A stretch of DNA of 64,000 nucleotides, taken from Hippasteria phrygiana (lineage: Eukaryota > Echinodermata > Asteroidea > Valvatida > Goniasteridae). The translations under genes and the position numbers were made by a program. The notes below the pieces were generated by a model. It searched no databases and was not told the origin of the DNA. It saw nothing but the letters and a program-made list of their open reading frames with translations. The DNA lies in assembly GCA_037893225.1 (NCBI GenBank), contig JAZGUH010000116.1, positions 1,178,001 through 1,242,000 on the forward strand, in the 5' to 3' direction. Positions 51,065 to 63,775 of this stretch are shown here, in pieces; position 1 is the first letter of the stretch; the number at the start of each line of letters is the position of its first letter.

Positions 51065-53377
51065 ATGAAATATCAACCAAATGCAGTAATTTTGACATGT
51101 ATGGATAGCTTAGATCTGGCGCTACATGTTGCAATTATCGGCGGCTTCTTAGAGTTAACACTTGTGGAGAAAATTCAAACCTCGCAATGTTTATTTTCTT
51201 TCCGGCCAACATCTGTGTGCATATTACCTTCTATTTATTGCTCCATGCCTGTCAAATTCCCTAGGGTATGACTTGCTTTACTGATTCATAATTGCATGAA
51301 ATATCAACCAAATACAGTAATTTTGACATGTATGGATAGCTTAGATCTGGCGCTACATGTTGCAATCATCGGCGGCTTCCTAGAGTTAAAACTTGTGGAG
51401 AAAATTCAAACCTCGCAATGTTTATTTTCTTTCCGGCCAACATCTGTGTACATGTTACCGTCTATTTATTGCTCCATGCATGTCAAATTCCCTGGGGTAT
51501 GGACTTGCTTTATTCATTCATAATTGCATGAAATATCAACCAAATGCAGTAATTTTGACATGTATGGATAGCTTAGATCTGGCGCTACATGTTGCAATTA
51601 TCGGCGGCTTCTTAGAGTTAACACTTGTGGAGAAAATTCAAACCTCGCAATGTTTATTTTCTTTCCGGCCAACATCTGTGTGCATATTACCTTCTATTTA
51701 TTGCTCCATGCCTGTCAAATTCCCTAGGGTATGACTTGCTTTACTCATTCATAATTGCATGAAATATCAACCAAATGCAGTAATTTTGACATGTATGGAT
51801 AGCTTAGATCTGGCGCTACATGTTGCAATTATCGGCGGCTTCTTAGAGTTAACACTTGTGGAGAAAATTCAAACCTCGCAATGTTTATTTTCTTTCTGGC
51901 CAACATCTGTGTGCATATTACCTTCTATTTATTGCTCCATGCCTGTCAAATTCCCTAGGGTATGACTTGCTTTACTCATTCATAATTGCATGAAATATCA
52001 ACCAAATACAGTAATTTTGACATGTATGGATAGCTTAGATCTGGCGCTACATGTTGCAATCATCGGCGGCTTCCTAGAGTTAAAACTTGTGGAGAAAATT
52101 CAAACCTCGCAATGTTTATTTTCTTTCCGGCCAACATCTGTGTACATGTTACCGTCTATTTATTGCTCCATGCATGTCAAATTCCCTGGGGTATGGACTT
52201 GCTTTATTCATTCATAATTGCATGAAATATCAACCAAATGCAGTAATTTTGACATGTATGGATAGCTTAGATCTGGCGCTACATGTTGCAATTATCGGCG
52301 GCTTCTTAGAGTTAACACTTGTGGAGAAAATTCAAACCTCGCAATGTTTATTTTCTTTCTGGCCAACATCTGTGTGCATATTACCTTCTATTTATTGCTC
52401 CATGCCTGTCAAATTCCCTAGGGTATGACTTGCTTTACTCATTCATAATTGCATGAAATATCAACCAAATGCAGTAATTTTGACATGTATGGATAGCTTA
52501 GATCTGGCGCTACATGTTGCAATTATCGGCGGCTTCTTAGAGTTAACACTTGTGGAGAAAATTCAAACCTCGCAATGTTTATTTTCTTTCCGGCCAACAT
52601 CTGTGTGCATATTACCTTCTATTTATTGCTCCATGCCTGTCAAATTCCCTAGGGTATGACTTGCTTTACTGATTCATAATTGCATGAAATATCAACCAAA
52701 TACAGTAATTTTGACATGTATGGATAGCTTAGATCTGGCGCTACATGTTGCAATCATCGGCGGCTTCCTAGAGTTAAAACTTGTGGAGAAAATTCAAACC
52801 TCGCAATGTTTATTTTCTTTCCGGCCAACATCTGTGTGCATATTACCTTCTATTTATTGCTCCATGCCTGTCAAATTCCCTAGGGTATGACTTGCTTTAC
52901 TCATTCATAATTGCATGAAATATCAACCAAATACAGTAATTTTGACATGTATGGATAGCTTAGATCTGGCGCTACATGTTGCAATTATCGGCGGCTTCTT
53001 AGAGTTAACACTTGTGGAGAAAATTCAAACCTCGCAATGTTTATTTTCTTTCTGGCCAACATCTGTGTGCATATTACCTTCTATTTATTGCTCCATGCCT
53101 GTCAAATTCCCTAGGGTATGACTTGCTTTACTCATTCATAATTGCATGAAATATCAACCAAATACAGTAATTTTGACATGTATGGATAGCTTAGATCTGG
53201 CGCTACATGTTGCAATCATCGGCGGCTTCCTAGAGTTAAAACTTGTGGAGAAAATTCAAACCTCGCAATGTTTATTTTCTTTCCGGCCAACATCTGTGTA
53301 CATGTTACCGTCTATTTATTGCTCCATGCATGTCAAATTCCCTGGGGTATGGACTTGCTTTATTCATTCATAATTGC
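51065..53377 (+). repeat. Mixed segment with ttctggcc-tagged monomers
   Basis: Units: 51065 gTC-Rg, 51296 aKY-HV, 51528 gTC-Rc, 51759 gTC-Rc with ttctggcc, 51990 aKY-HV, 52222 gTC-Rc with ttctggcc, 52453 gTC-Rg, 52684 aKC-Rc, 52915 aTC-Rc with ttctggcc, 53146 aKY-HV. The tag is a c to t change at position 139, inside CCGG. It returns at 60307, 60770, 62156 and 62619, which links this segment to the right end of the window. Confidence 0.85.
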
Positions 53378-54534
53378 ATGAAATATCAACCAAATGCAGT
53401 AATTTTGACATGTATGGATAGCTTAGATCTGGCGCTACATGTTGCAATTATCGGCGGCTTCTTAGAGTTAACACTTGTGGAGAAAATTCAAACCTCGCAA
53501 TGTTTATTTTCTTTCCGGCCAACATCTGTGTGCATATTACCTTCTATTTATTGCTCCATGCCTGTCAAATTCCCTAGGGTATGACTTGCTTTACTCATTC
53601 ATAATTGCATGAAATATCAACCAAATACAGTAATTTTGACATGTATGGATAGCTTAGATCTGGCGCTACATGTTGCAACCATCGGCGGCTTCCTAGAGTT
53701 AAAACTTGTGGAGAAAATTCAAACCTCGCAATGTTTATTTTCTTTCCGGCCAACATCTGTGTACATGTTACCGTCTATTTATTGCTCCATGCATGTCAAA
53801 TTCCCTGGGGTATGGACTTGCTTTATTCATTCATAATTGCATGAAATATCAACCAAATGCAGTAATTTTGACATGTATGGATAGCTTAGATCTGGCGCTA
53901 CATGTTGCAATTATCGGCGGCTTCTTAGAATTAACACTTGTGGAGAAAATTCAAACCTCGCAATGTTTATTTTCTTTCCGGCCAACATCTGTGTACATAT
54001 AACCGTCTATTTATTGCTCCATGCATGTCAAATTCCCTGGGGTATGGACTTGCTTTATTCATTCATAATTGCATGGAATATCAACCAAATGCAGTAATTT
54101 TGACATGTATGGATAGCTTAGATCTGGCGCTACATGTTGCAATCATCGGCGGCTTCCTAGAGTTAAAACTTGTGGAGAAAATTCAAACCTCGCAATGTTT
54201 ATTTTCTTTCCGGCCAACATCTGTGTACATGTTACCGTCTATTTATTGCTCCATGCCTGTCAAATTCCCTAGGGTATGACTTGCTTTACTCATTCATAAT
54301 TGCATGAAATATCAACCAAATTCAGTAATTTTGACATGTATGGATAGCTTAGATCTGGCGCTACATGTTGCAATTATCGGCGGCTTCCTAGAGTTAAAAC
54401 TTGTGGAGAAAATTCAAACCTCGCAATGTTTATTTTCTTTCCGGCCAACATCTGTGTACATGTTACCGTCTATTTATTGCTCCATGCCTGTCAAATTCCC
54501 TAGGGTATGACTTGCTTTACTCATTCATAATTGC

Positions 54535-56610
54535 ATGAAATATCAACCAAATTCAGTAATTTTGACATGTATGGATAGCTTAGATCTGGCGCTACATGTT
54601 GCAATTATCGGCGGCTTCTTAGAGTTAACACTTGTGGAGAAAATTCAAACCTGGCAATGTTTATTTTCTTTCCGGCCAACATCTGTGTACATATAACCGT
54701 CTATTTATTGCTCCATGCATGTCAAATTCCCTGGGGTATGGACTTGCTTTATTCATTCATAATTGCATGAAATATCAACCAAATGCAGTAATTTTGACAT
54801 GTATGGATAGCTTAGATCTGGCGCTACATGTTGCAATCATCGGCGGCTTCCTAGAGTTAAAACTTGTGGAGAAAATTCAAACCTCGCAATGTTTATTTTC
54901 TTTCCGGCCAACATCTGTGCATATTACTTTGTATTTATTGCTCCATGCCTGTCAAATTCCCTTGGGTATGACTTGCTTTACTCATTCATAATTGCATGAA
55001 ATATCAACCAAATACAGTAATTTTGACATGTATGGATAGCTTAGATCTGGCGCTACATGTTGCAATCATCGGCGGCTTCCTAGAGTTAAAACTTGTGGAG
55101 AAAATTCAAACCTCGCAATGTTTATTTTCTTTCCGGCCAACATCTGTGTACATGTTACCGTCTATTTATTGCTCCATGCCTGTCAAATTCCCAAGGGTAT
55201 GACTTGCTTTACTCATTCATAATTGCATGAAATATCAACCAAATTCAGTAATTTTGACATGTATGGATAGCTTAGATCTGGCGCTACATGTTGCAATTAT
55301 CGGCGGCTTCTTAGAGTTAACACTTGTGGAGAAAATTCAAACCTGGCAATGTTTATTTTCTTTCCGGCCAACATCTGTGTACATATAACCGTCTATTTAT
55401 TGCTCCATGCATGTCAAATTCCCTGGGGTATGGACTTGCTTTATTCATTCATAATTGCATGAAATATCAACCAAATGCAGTAATTTTGACATGTATGGAT
55501 AGCTTAGATCTGGCGCTACATGTTGCAATCATCGGCGGCTTCCTAGAGTTAAAACTTGTGGAGAAAATTCAAACCTCGCAATGTTTATTTTCTTTCCGGC
55601 CAACATCTGTGCATATTACTTTGTATTTATTGCTCCATGCCTGTCAAATTCCCTTGGGTATGACTTGCTTTACTCATTCATAATTGCATGAAATATCAAC
55701 CAAATACAGTAATTTTGACATGTATGGATAGCTTAGATCTGGCGCTACATGTTGCAATCATCGGCGGCTTCCTAGAGTTAAAACTTGTGGAGAAAATTCA
55801 AACCTCGCAATGTTTATTTTCTTTCCGGCCAACATCTGTGTACATGTTACCGTCTATTTATTGCTCCATGCCTGTCAAATTCCCAAGGGTATGACTTGCT
55901 TTACTCATTCATAATTGCATGAAATATCAACCAAATTCAGTAATTTTGACATGTATGGATAGCTTAGATCTGGCGCTACATGTTGCAATTATCGGCGGCT
56001 TCTTAGAGTTAACACTTGTGGAGAAAATTCAAACCTGGCAATGTTTATTTTCTTTCCGGCCAACATCTGTGTACATATAACCGTCTATTTATTGCTCCAT
56101 GCATGTCAAATTCCCTGGGGTATGGACTTGCTTTATTCATTCATAATTGCATGAAATATCAACCAAATGCAGTAATTTTGACATGTATGGATAGCTTAGA
56201 TCTGGCGCTACATGTTGCAATCATCGGCGGCTTCCTAGAGTTAAAACTTGTGGAGAAAATTCAAACCTCGCAATGTTTATTTTCTTTCCGGCCAACATCT
56301 GTGCATATTACTTTGTATTTATTGCTCCATGCCTGTCAAATTCCCTTGGGTATGACTTGCTTTACTCATTCATAATTGCATGAAATATCAACCAAATACA
56401 GTAATTTTGACATGTATGGATAGCTTAGATCTGGCGCTACATGTTGCAATCATCGGCGGCTTCCTAGAGTTAAAACTTGTGGAGAAAATTCAAACCTCGC
56501 AATGTTTATTTTCTTTCCGGCCAACATCTGTGTACATGTTACCGTCTATTTATTGCTCCATGCCTGTCAAATTCCCAAGGGTATGACTTGCTTTACTCAT
56601 TCATAATTGC
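54535..56610 (+). repeat. 3-monomer higher-order repeat, period 692 bp, three copies
   Basis: The trimer is tTX-HV with acctggcaa (232 bp), gKZ-W (229 bp) and aKY-P with cccaaggg (231 bp). Copies start at 54535, 55227 and 55919. The three copies look identical to me. This is the most regular stretch in the window, together with its second set at 58000. Confidence 0.92.
54767..54995 (+). repeat. Short Z-tail monomer (g-K-Z-W), 229 bp
   Basis: The tail reads ctgtgcatattactttg, that is a Q tail that lost one TG from ctgtgtgcat and changed cc to ct at 164. It keeps the W end of Q units. Further copies lie at 55459, 56151, 58232, 58924, 59616 and 61465. The last two also share ctgggcat. These are the only 229-bp units in the window and form the middle of the 692-bp trimers. 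Confidence 0.9.
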
Positions 56611-56842
56611 ATGAAATATCAACCAAATTCAGTAATTTTGACATGTATGGATAGCTTAGATCTGGCGCTACATGTTGCAATCATCGGCGGCTTCCTAGAG
56701 TTAAAACTTGTGGAGAAAATTCAAACCTCGCAATGTTTATTTTCTTTCCGGCCAACATCTGTGTACATGTTACCGTCTATTTATTGCTCCATGCATGTCA
56801 AATTCCCTGGGGTATGGACTTGCTTTATTCATTCATAATTGC
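56611..56842 (+). repeat. Hybrid monomer at the 3,465-bp duplication junction
   Basis: Site 19 is t, as in 60076, while the Y tail and HV end match 53146. The switch lies somewhere in 56630-56764. No other marker falls in that span, so it cannot be placed more finely. Confidence 0.85.
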
Positions 56843-57999
56843 ATGAAATATCAACCAAATGCAGTAATTTTGACATGTATGGATAGCTTAGATCTGGCGC
56901 TACATGTTGCAATTATCGGCGGCTTCTTAGAGTTAACACTTGTGGAGAAAATTCAAACCTCGCAATGTTTATTTTCTTTCCGGCCAACATCTGTGTGCAT
57001 ATTACCTTCTATTTATTGCTCCATGCCTGTCAAATTCCCTAGGGTATGACTTGCTTTACTCATTCATAATTGCATGAAATATCAACCAAATACAGTAATT
57101 TTGACATGTATGGATAGCTTAGATCTGGCGCTACATGTTGCAACCATCGGCGGCTTCCTACAGTTAAAACTTGTGGAGAAAATTCAAACCTCGCAATGTT
57201 TATTTTCTTTCCGGCCAACATCTGTGTACATGTTACCGTCTATTTATTGCTCCATGCATGTCAAATTCCCTGGGGTATGGACTTGCTTTATTCATTCATA
57301 ATTGCATGAAATATCAACCAAATGCAGTAATTTTGACATGTATGGATAGCTTAGATCTGGCGCTACATGTTGCAATTATCGGCGGCTTCTTAGAGTTAAC
57401 ACTTGTGGAGAAAATTCAAACCTCGCAATGTTTATTTTCTTTCCGGCCAACATCTGTGTACATATAACCGTCTATTTATTGCTCCATGCATGTCAAATTC
57501 CCTGGGGTATGGACTTGCTTTATTCATTCATAATTGCATGGAATATCAACCAAATGCAGTAATTTTGACATGTATGGATAGCTTAGATCTGGCGCTACAT
57601 GTTGCAATCATCGGCGGCTTCCTAGAGTTAAAACTTGTGGAGAAAATTCAAACCTCGCAATGTTTATTTTCTTTCCGGCCAACATCTGTGTACATGTTAC
57701 CGTCTATTTATTGCTCCATGCCTGTCAAATTCCCTAGGGTATGACTTGCTTTACTCATTCATAATTGCATGAAATATCAACCAAATTCAGTAATTTTGAC
57801 ATGTATGGATAGCTTAGATCTGGCGCTACATGTTGCAATTATCGGCGGCTTCCTAGAGTTAAAACTTGTGGAGAAAATTCAAACCTCGCAATGTTTATTT
57901 TCTTTCCGGCCAACATCTGTGTACATGTTACCGTCTATTTATTGCTCCATGCCTGTCAAATTCCCTAGGGTATGACTTGCTTTACTCATTCATAATTGC

Positions 58000-60075
58000 A
58001 TGAAATATCAACCAAATTCAGTAATTTTGACATGTATGGATAGCTTAGATCTGGCGCTACATGTTGCAATTATCGGCGGCTTCTTAGAGTTAACACTTGT
58101 GGAGAAAATTCAAACCTGGCAATGTTTATTTTCTTTCCGGCCAACATCTGTGTACATATAACCGTCTATTTATTGCTCCATGCATGTCAAATTCCCTGGG
58201 GTATGGACTTGCTTTATTCATTCATAATTGCATGAAATATCAACCAAATGCAGTAATTTTGACATGTATGGATAGCTTAGATCTGGCGCTACATGTTGCA
58301 ATCATCGGCGGCTTCCTAGAGTTAAAACTTGTGGAGAAAATTCAAACCTCGCAATGTTTATTTTCTTTCCGGCCAACATCTGTGCATATTACTTTGTATT
58401 TATTGCTCCATGCCTGTCAAATTCCCTTGGGTATGACTTGCTTTACTCATTCATAATTGCATGAAATATCAACCAAATACAGTAATTTTGACATGTATGG
58501 ATAGCTTAGATCTGGCGCTACATGTTGCAATCATCGGCGGCTTCCTAGAGTTAAAACTTGTGGAGAAAATTCAAACCTCGCAATGTTTATTTTCTTTCCG
58601 GCCAACATCTGTGTACATGTTACCGTCTATTTATTGCTCCATGCCTGTCAAATTCCCAAGGGTATGACTTGCTTTACTCATTCATAATTGCATGAAATAT
58701 CAACCAAATTCAGTAATTTTGACATGTATGGATAGCTTAGATCTGGCGCTACATGTTGCAATTATCGGCGGCTTCTTAGAGTTAACACTTGTGGAGAAAA
58801 TTCAAACCTGGCAATGTTTATTTTCTTTCCGGCCAACATCTGTGTACATATAACCGTCTATTTATTGCTCCATGCATGTCAAATTCCCTGGGGTATGGAC
58901 TTGCTTTATTCATTCATAATTGCATGAAATATCAACCAAATGCAGTAATTTTGACATGTATGGATAGCTTAGATCTGGCGCTACATGTTGCAATCATCGG
59001 CGGCTTCCTAGAGTTAAAACTTGTGGAGAAAATTCAAACCTCGCAATGTTTATTTTCTTTCCGGCCAACATCTGTGCATATTACTTTGTATTTATTGCTC
59101 CATGCCTGTCAAATTCCCTTGGGTATGACTTGCTTTACTCATTCATAATTGCATGAAATATCAACCAAATACAGTAATTTTGACATGTATGGATAGCTTA
59201 GATCTGGCGCTACATGTTGCAATCATCGGCGGCTTCCTAGAGTTAAAACTTGTGGAGAAAATTCAAACCTCGCAATGTTTATTTTCTTTCCGGCCAACAT
59301 CTGTGTATATGTTACCGTCTATTTATTGCTCCATGCCTGTCAAATTCCCAAGGGTATGACTTGCTTTACTCATTCATAATTGCATGAAATATCAACCAAA
59401 TTCAGTAATTTTGACATGTATGGATAGCTTAGATCTGGCGCTACATGTTGCAATTATCGGCGGCTTCTTAGAGTTAACACTTGTGGAGAAAATTCAAACC
59501 TGGCAATGTTTATTTTCTTTCCGGCCAACATCTGTGTACATATAACCGTCTATTTATTGCTCCATGCATGTCAAATTCCCTGGGGTATGGACTTGCTTTA
59601 TTCATTCATAATTGCATGAAATATCAACCAAATGCAGTAATTTTGACATGTATGGATAGCTTAGATCTGGCGCTACATGTTGCAATCATCGGCGGCTTCC
59701 TAGAGTTAAAACTTGTGGAGAAAATTCAAACCTCGCAATGTTTATTTTCTTTCCGGCCAACATCTGGGCATATTACTTTGTATTTATTGCTCCATGCCTG
59801 TCAAATTCCCTTGGGTATGACTTGCTTTACTCATTCATAATTGCATGAAATATCAACCAAATACAGTAATTTTGACATGTATGGATAGCTTAGATCTGGC
59901 GCTACATGTTGCAATCATCGGCGGCTTCCTAGAGTTAAAACTTGTGGAGAAAATTCAAACCTCGCAATGTTTATTTTCTTTCCGGCCAACATCTGTGTAC
60001 ATGTTACCGTCTATTTATTGCTCCATGCCTGTCAAATTCCCAAGGGTATGACTTGCTTTACTCATTCATAATTGC
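58000..60075 (+). repeat. 3-monomer higher-order repeat, period 692 bp, second set of three copies
   Basis: Copies start at 58000, 58692 and 59384. They repeat the trimer at 54535 (tTX-HV with acctggcaa, gKZ-W, aKY-P) and were copied with the 15-mer. New changes here are gtatatgtt in unit 59153 and ctgggcat in unit 59616. The second of these was passed on to unit 61465 by the later 8-mer duplication, giving an order of events. Confidence 0.9.
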
Positions 60076-63000
60076 ATGAAATATCAACCAAATTCAGTAA
60101 TTTTGACATGTATGGATAGCTTAGATCTGGCGCTACATGTTGCAATCATCGGCGGCTTCCTAGAGTTAAAACTTGTGGAGAAAATTCAAACCTCGCAATG
60201 TTTATTTTCTTTCCGGCCAACATCTGTGTGCATATTACCTTCTATTTATTGCTCCATGCCTGTCAAATTCCCTAGGGTATGACTTGCTTTACTCATTCAT
60301 AATTGCATGAAATATCAACCAAATACAGTAATTTTGACATGTATGGATAGCTTAGATCTGGCGCTACATGTTGCAATTATCGGCGGCTTCTTAGAGTTAA
60401 CACTTGTGGAGAAAATTCAAACCTCGCAATGTTTATTTTCTTTCTGGCCAACATCTGTGTGCATATTACCTTCTATTTATTGCTCCATGCCTGTCAAATT
60501 CCCTAGGGTATGACTTGCTTTACTCATTCATAATTGCATGAAATATCAACCAAATACAGTAATTTTGACATGTATGGATAGCTTAGATCTGGCGCTACAT
60601 GTTGCAATCATCGGCGGCTTCCTAGAGTTAAAACTTGTGGAGAAAATTCAAACCTCGCAATGTTTATTTTCTTTCCGGCCAACATCTGTGTACATGTTAC
60701 CGTCTATTTATTGCTCCATGCATGTCAAATTCCCTGGGGTATGGACTTGCTTTATTCATTCATAATTGCATGAAATATCAACCAAATGCAGTAATTTTGA
60801 CATGTATGGATAGCTTAGATCTGGCGCTACATGTTGCAATTATCGGCGGCTTCCTAGAGTTAACACTTGTGGAGAAAATTCAAACCTCGCAATGTTTATT
60901 TTCTTTCTGGCCAACATCTGTGTGCATATTACCTTCTATTTATTGCTCCATGCCTGTCAAATTCCCTAGGGTATGACATGCTTTACTCATTCATAATTGC
61001 ATGAAATATCAACCAAATACAGTAATTTTGACATGTATGGATAGCTTAGATCTGGCGCTACATGTTGCAATCATCGGCGGCTTCCTAGAGTTAAAACTTG
61101 TGGAGAAAATTCAAACCTCGCAATGTTTATTTTCTTTCCGGCCAACATCTGTGTACATGTTACCGTCTATTTATTGCTCCATGCATGTCAAATTCCCTGG
61201 GGTATGGACTTGCTTTATTCATTCATAATTGCATGAAATATCAACCAAATGCAGTAATTTTGACATGTATGGATAGCTTAGATCTGGCGCTACATGTTGC
61301 AATTATCGGCGGCTTCTTAGAGTTAACACTTGTGGAGAAAATTCAAACCTCGCAATGTTTATTTTCTTTCCGGCCAACATCTGTGTACATATAACCGTCT
61401 ATTTATTGCTCCATGCATGTCAAATTCCCTGGGGTATGGACTTGCTTTATTCATTCATAATTGCATGAAATATCAACCAAATGCAGTAATTTTGACATGT
61501 ATGGATAGCTTAGATCTGGCGCTACATGTTGCAATCATCGGCGGCTTCCTAGAGTTAAAACTTGTGGAGAAAATTCAAACCTCGCAATGTTTATTTTCTT
61601 TCCGGCCAACATCTGGGCATATTACTTTGTATTTATTGCTCCATGCCTGTCAAATTCCCTTGGGTATGACTTGCTTTACTCATTCATAATTGCATGAAAT
61701 ATCAACCAAATACAGTAATTTTGACATGTATGGATAGCTTAGATCTGGCGCTACATGTTGCAATCATCGGCGGCTTCCTAGAGTTAAAACTTGTGGAGAA
61801 AATTCAAACCTCGCAATGTTTATTTTCTTTCCGGCCAACATCTGTGTACATGTTACCGTCTATTTATTGCTCCATGCCTGTCAAATTCCCAAGGGTATGA
61901 CTTGCTTTACTCATTCATAATTGCATGAAATATCAACCAAATTCAGTAATTTTGACATGTATGGATAGCTTAGATCTGGCGCTACATGTTGCAATCATCG
62001 GCGGCTTCCTAGAGTTAAAACTTGTGGAGAAAATTCAAACCTCGCAATGTTTATTTTCTTTCCGGCCAACATCTGTGTGCATATTACCTTCTATTTATTG
62101 CTCCATGCCTGTCAAATTCCCTAGGGTATGACTTGCTTTACTCATTCATAATTGCATGAAATATCAACCAAATACAGTAATTTTGACATGTATGGATAGC
62201 TTAGATCTGGCGCTACATGTTGCAATTATCGGCGGCTTCTTAGAGTTAACACTTGTGGAGAAAATTCAAACCTCGCAATGTTTATTTTCTTTCTGGCCAA
62301 CATCTGTGTGCATATTACCTTCTATTTATTGCTCCATGCCTGTCAAATTCCCTAGGGTATGACTTGCTTTACTCATTCATAATTGCATGAAATATCAACC
62401 AAATACAGTAATTTTGACATGTATGGATAGCTTAGATCTGGCGCTACATGTTGCAATCATCGGCGGCTTCCTAGAGTTAAAACTTGTGGAGAAAATTCAA
62501 ACCTCGCAATGTTTATTTTCTTTCCGGCCAACATCTGTGTACATGTTACCGTCTATTTATTGCTCCATGCATGTCAAATTCCCTGGGGTATGGACTTGCT
62601 TTATTCATTCATAATTGCATGAAATATCAACCAAATGCAGTAATTTTGACATGTATGGATAGCTTAGATCTGGCGCTACATGTTGCAATTATCGGCGGCT
62701 TCCTAGAGTTAACACTTGTGGAGAAAATTCAAACCTCGCAATGTTTATTTTCTTTCTGGCCAACATCTGTGTGCATATTACCTTCTATTTATTGCTCCAT
62801 GCCTGTCAAATTCCCTAGGGTATGACATGCTTTACTCATTCATAATTGCATGAAATATCAACCAAATACAGTAATTTTGACATGTATGGATAGCTTAGAT
62901 CTGGCGCTACATGTTGCAATCATCGGCGGCTTCCTAGAGTTAAAACTTGTGGAGAAAATTCAAACCTCGCAATGTTTATTTTCTTTCCGGCCAACATCTG

Positions 63001-63235
63001 TGTACATGTTACCGTCTATTTATTGCTCCATGCATGTCAAATTCCCTGGGGTATGGACTTGCTTTATTCATTCATAATTGCATGAAATATCAACCAAATG
63101 CAGTAATTTTGACATGTATGGATAGCTTAGATCTGGCGCTACATGTTGCAATTATCGGCGGCTTCTTAGAGTTAACACTTGTGGAGAAAATTCAAACCTC
63201 GCAATGTTTATTTTCTTTCCGGCCAACATCTGTGT
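59503..63235 (+). repeat. Tandem duplication of an 8-monomer block, period 1,849 bp
   Basis: Copy 1 is 59503-61386 and copy 2 is 61352-63235. Unit order: Z with ctgggcat (59616/61465), aKY-P (59845/61694), tKC-Rc (60076/61925), aTC-Rc with ttctggcc (60307/62156), aKY-HV (60538/62387), gTC-Rc with ttctggcc and tatgacatgc (60770/62619), aKY-HV (61001/62850). Unit 61233 is the junction. After it come 63082 gTC-Rc, 63313 aKY-HV with caaccatc and 63545 gTC-Rc, the order found at 53378-53840 except that 63545 has the C-Rc tail where 53841 has X-HV. Confidence 0.9.
61233..61464 (+). repeat. Hybrid monomer at the 1,849-bp duplication junction
   Basis: The head has g19, the T middle and acctcgcaa as in 63082. 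The tail is X-HV as in 59384. Since 59384 has acctggcaa, the switch must lie after position 119 and before 155, that is about 61352-61386. This is the narrowest junction among the tandem duplications here. Confidence 0.88.
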
Positions 63236-63775
63236 GCATATTACCTTCTATTTATTGCTCCATGCCTGTCAAATTCCCTAGGGTATGACTTGCTTTACTC
63301 ATTCATAATTGCATGAAATATCAACCAAATACAGTAATTTTGACATGTATGGATAGCTTAGATCTGGCGCTACATGTTGCAACCATCGGCGGCTTCCTAG
63401 AGTTAAAACTTGTGGAGAAAATTCAAACCTCGCAATGTTTATTTTCTTTCCGGCCAACATCTGTGTACATGTTACCGTCTATTTATTGCTCCATGCATGT
63501 CAAATTCCCTGGGGTATGGACTTGCTTTATTCATTCATAATTGCATGAAATATCAACCAAATGCAGTAATTTTGACATGTATGGATAGCTTAGATCTGGC
63601 GCTACATGTTGCAATTATCGGCGGCTTCTTAGAGTTAACACTTGTGGAGAAAATTCAAACCTCGCAATGTTTATTTTCTTTCCGGCCAACATCTGTGTGC
63701 ATATTACCTTCTATTTATTGCTCCATGCCTGTCAAATTCCCTAGGGTATGACTTGCTTTACTCATTCATAATTGC

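Larger units (their letters stand above)
53165..60229 (+). repeat. Tandem duplication of a 15-monomer block, period 3,465 bp
   Basis: Copy 1 is about 53165-56764 and copy 2 about 56630-60229. Both contain gTC-Rc (53378/56843), aKY-HV with caaccatc (53609/57074), gTX-HV (53841/57306), E (54073/57538), a mixed tKY-like unit (54304/57769) and then three 692-bp trimers. Differences I noticed are gaattaac at 53930 in copy 1, and in copy 2 ctacagtt at 57161, gtatatgtt at 59308 and ctgggcat in unit 59616. Unit 56611 is the junction: its head matches 60076 and its tail matches 53146. Confidence 0.9.

Noticed and set aside
274..63751. Hundreds of overlapping 68-120 codon plus-strand open frames
   Set aside because: They repeat with the satellite period in two frames, are stopped in every monomer, are broken by 1-, 2- and 4-bp indels without compensation, and show no initiation context or domain. 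I treat them as by-products of the repeat.
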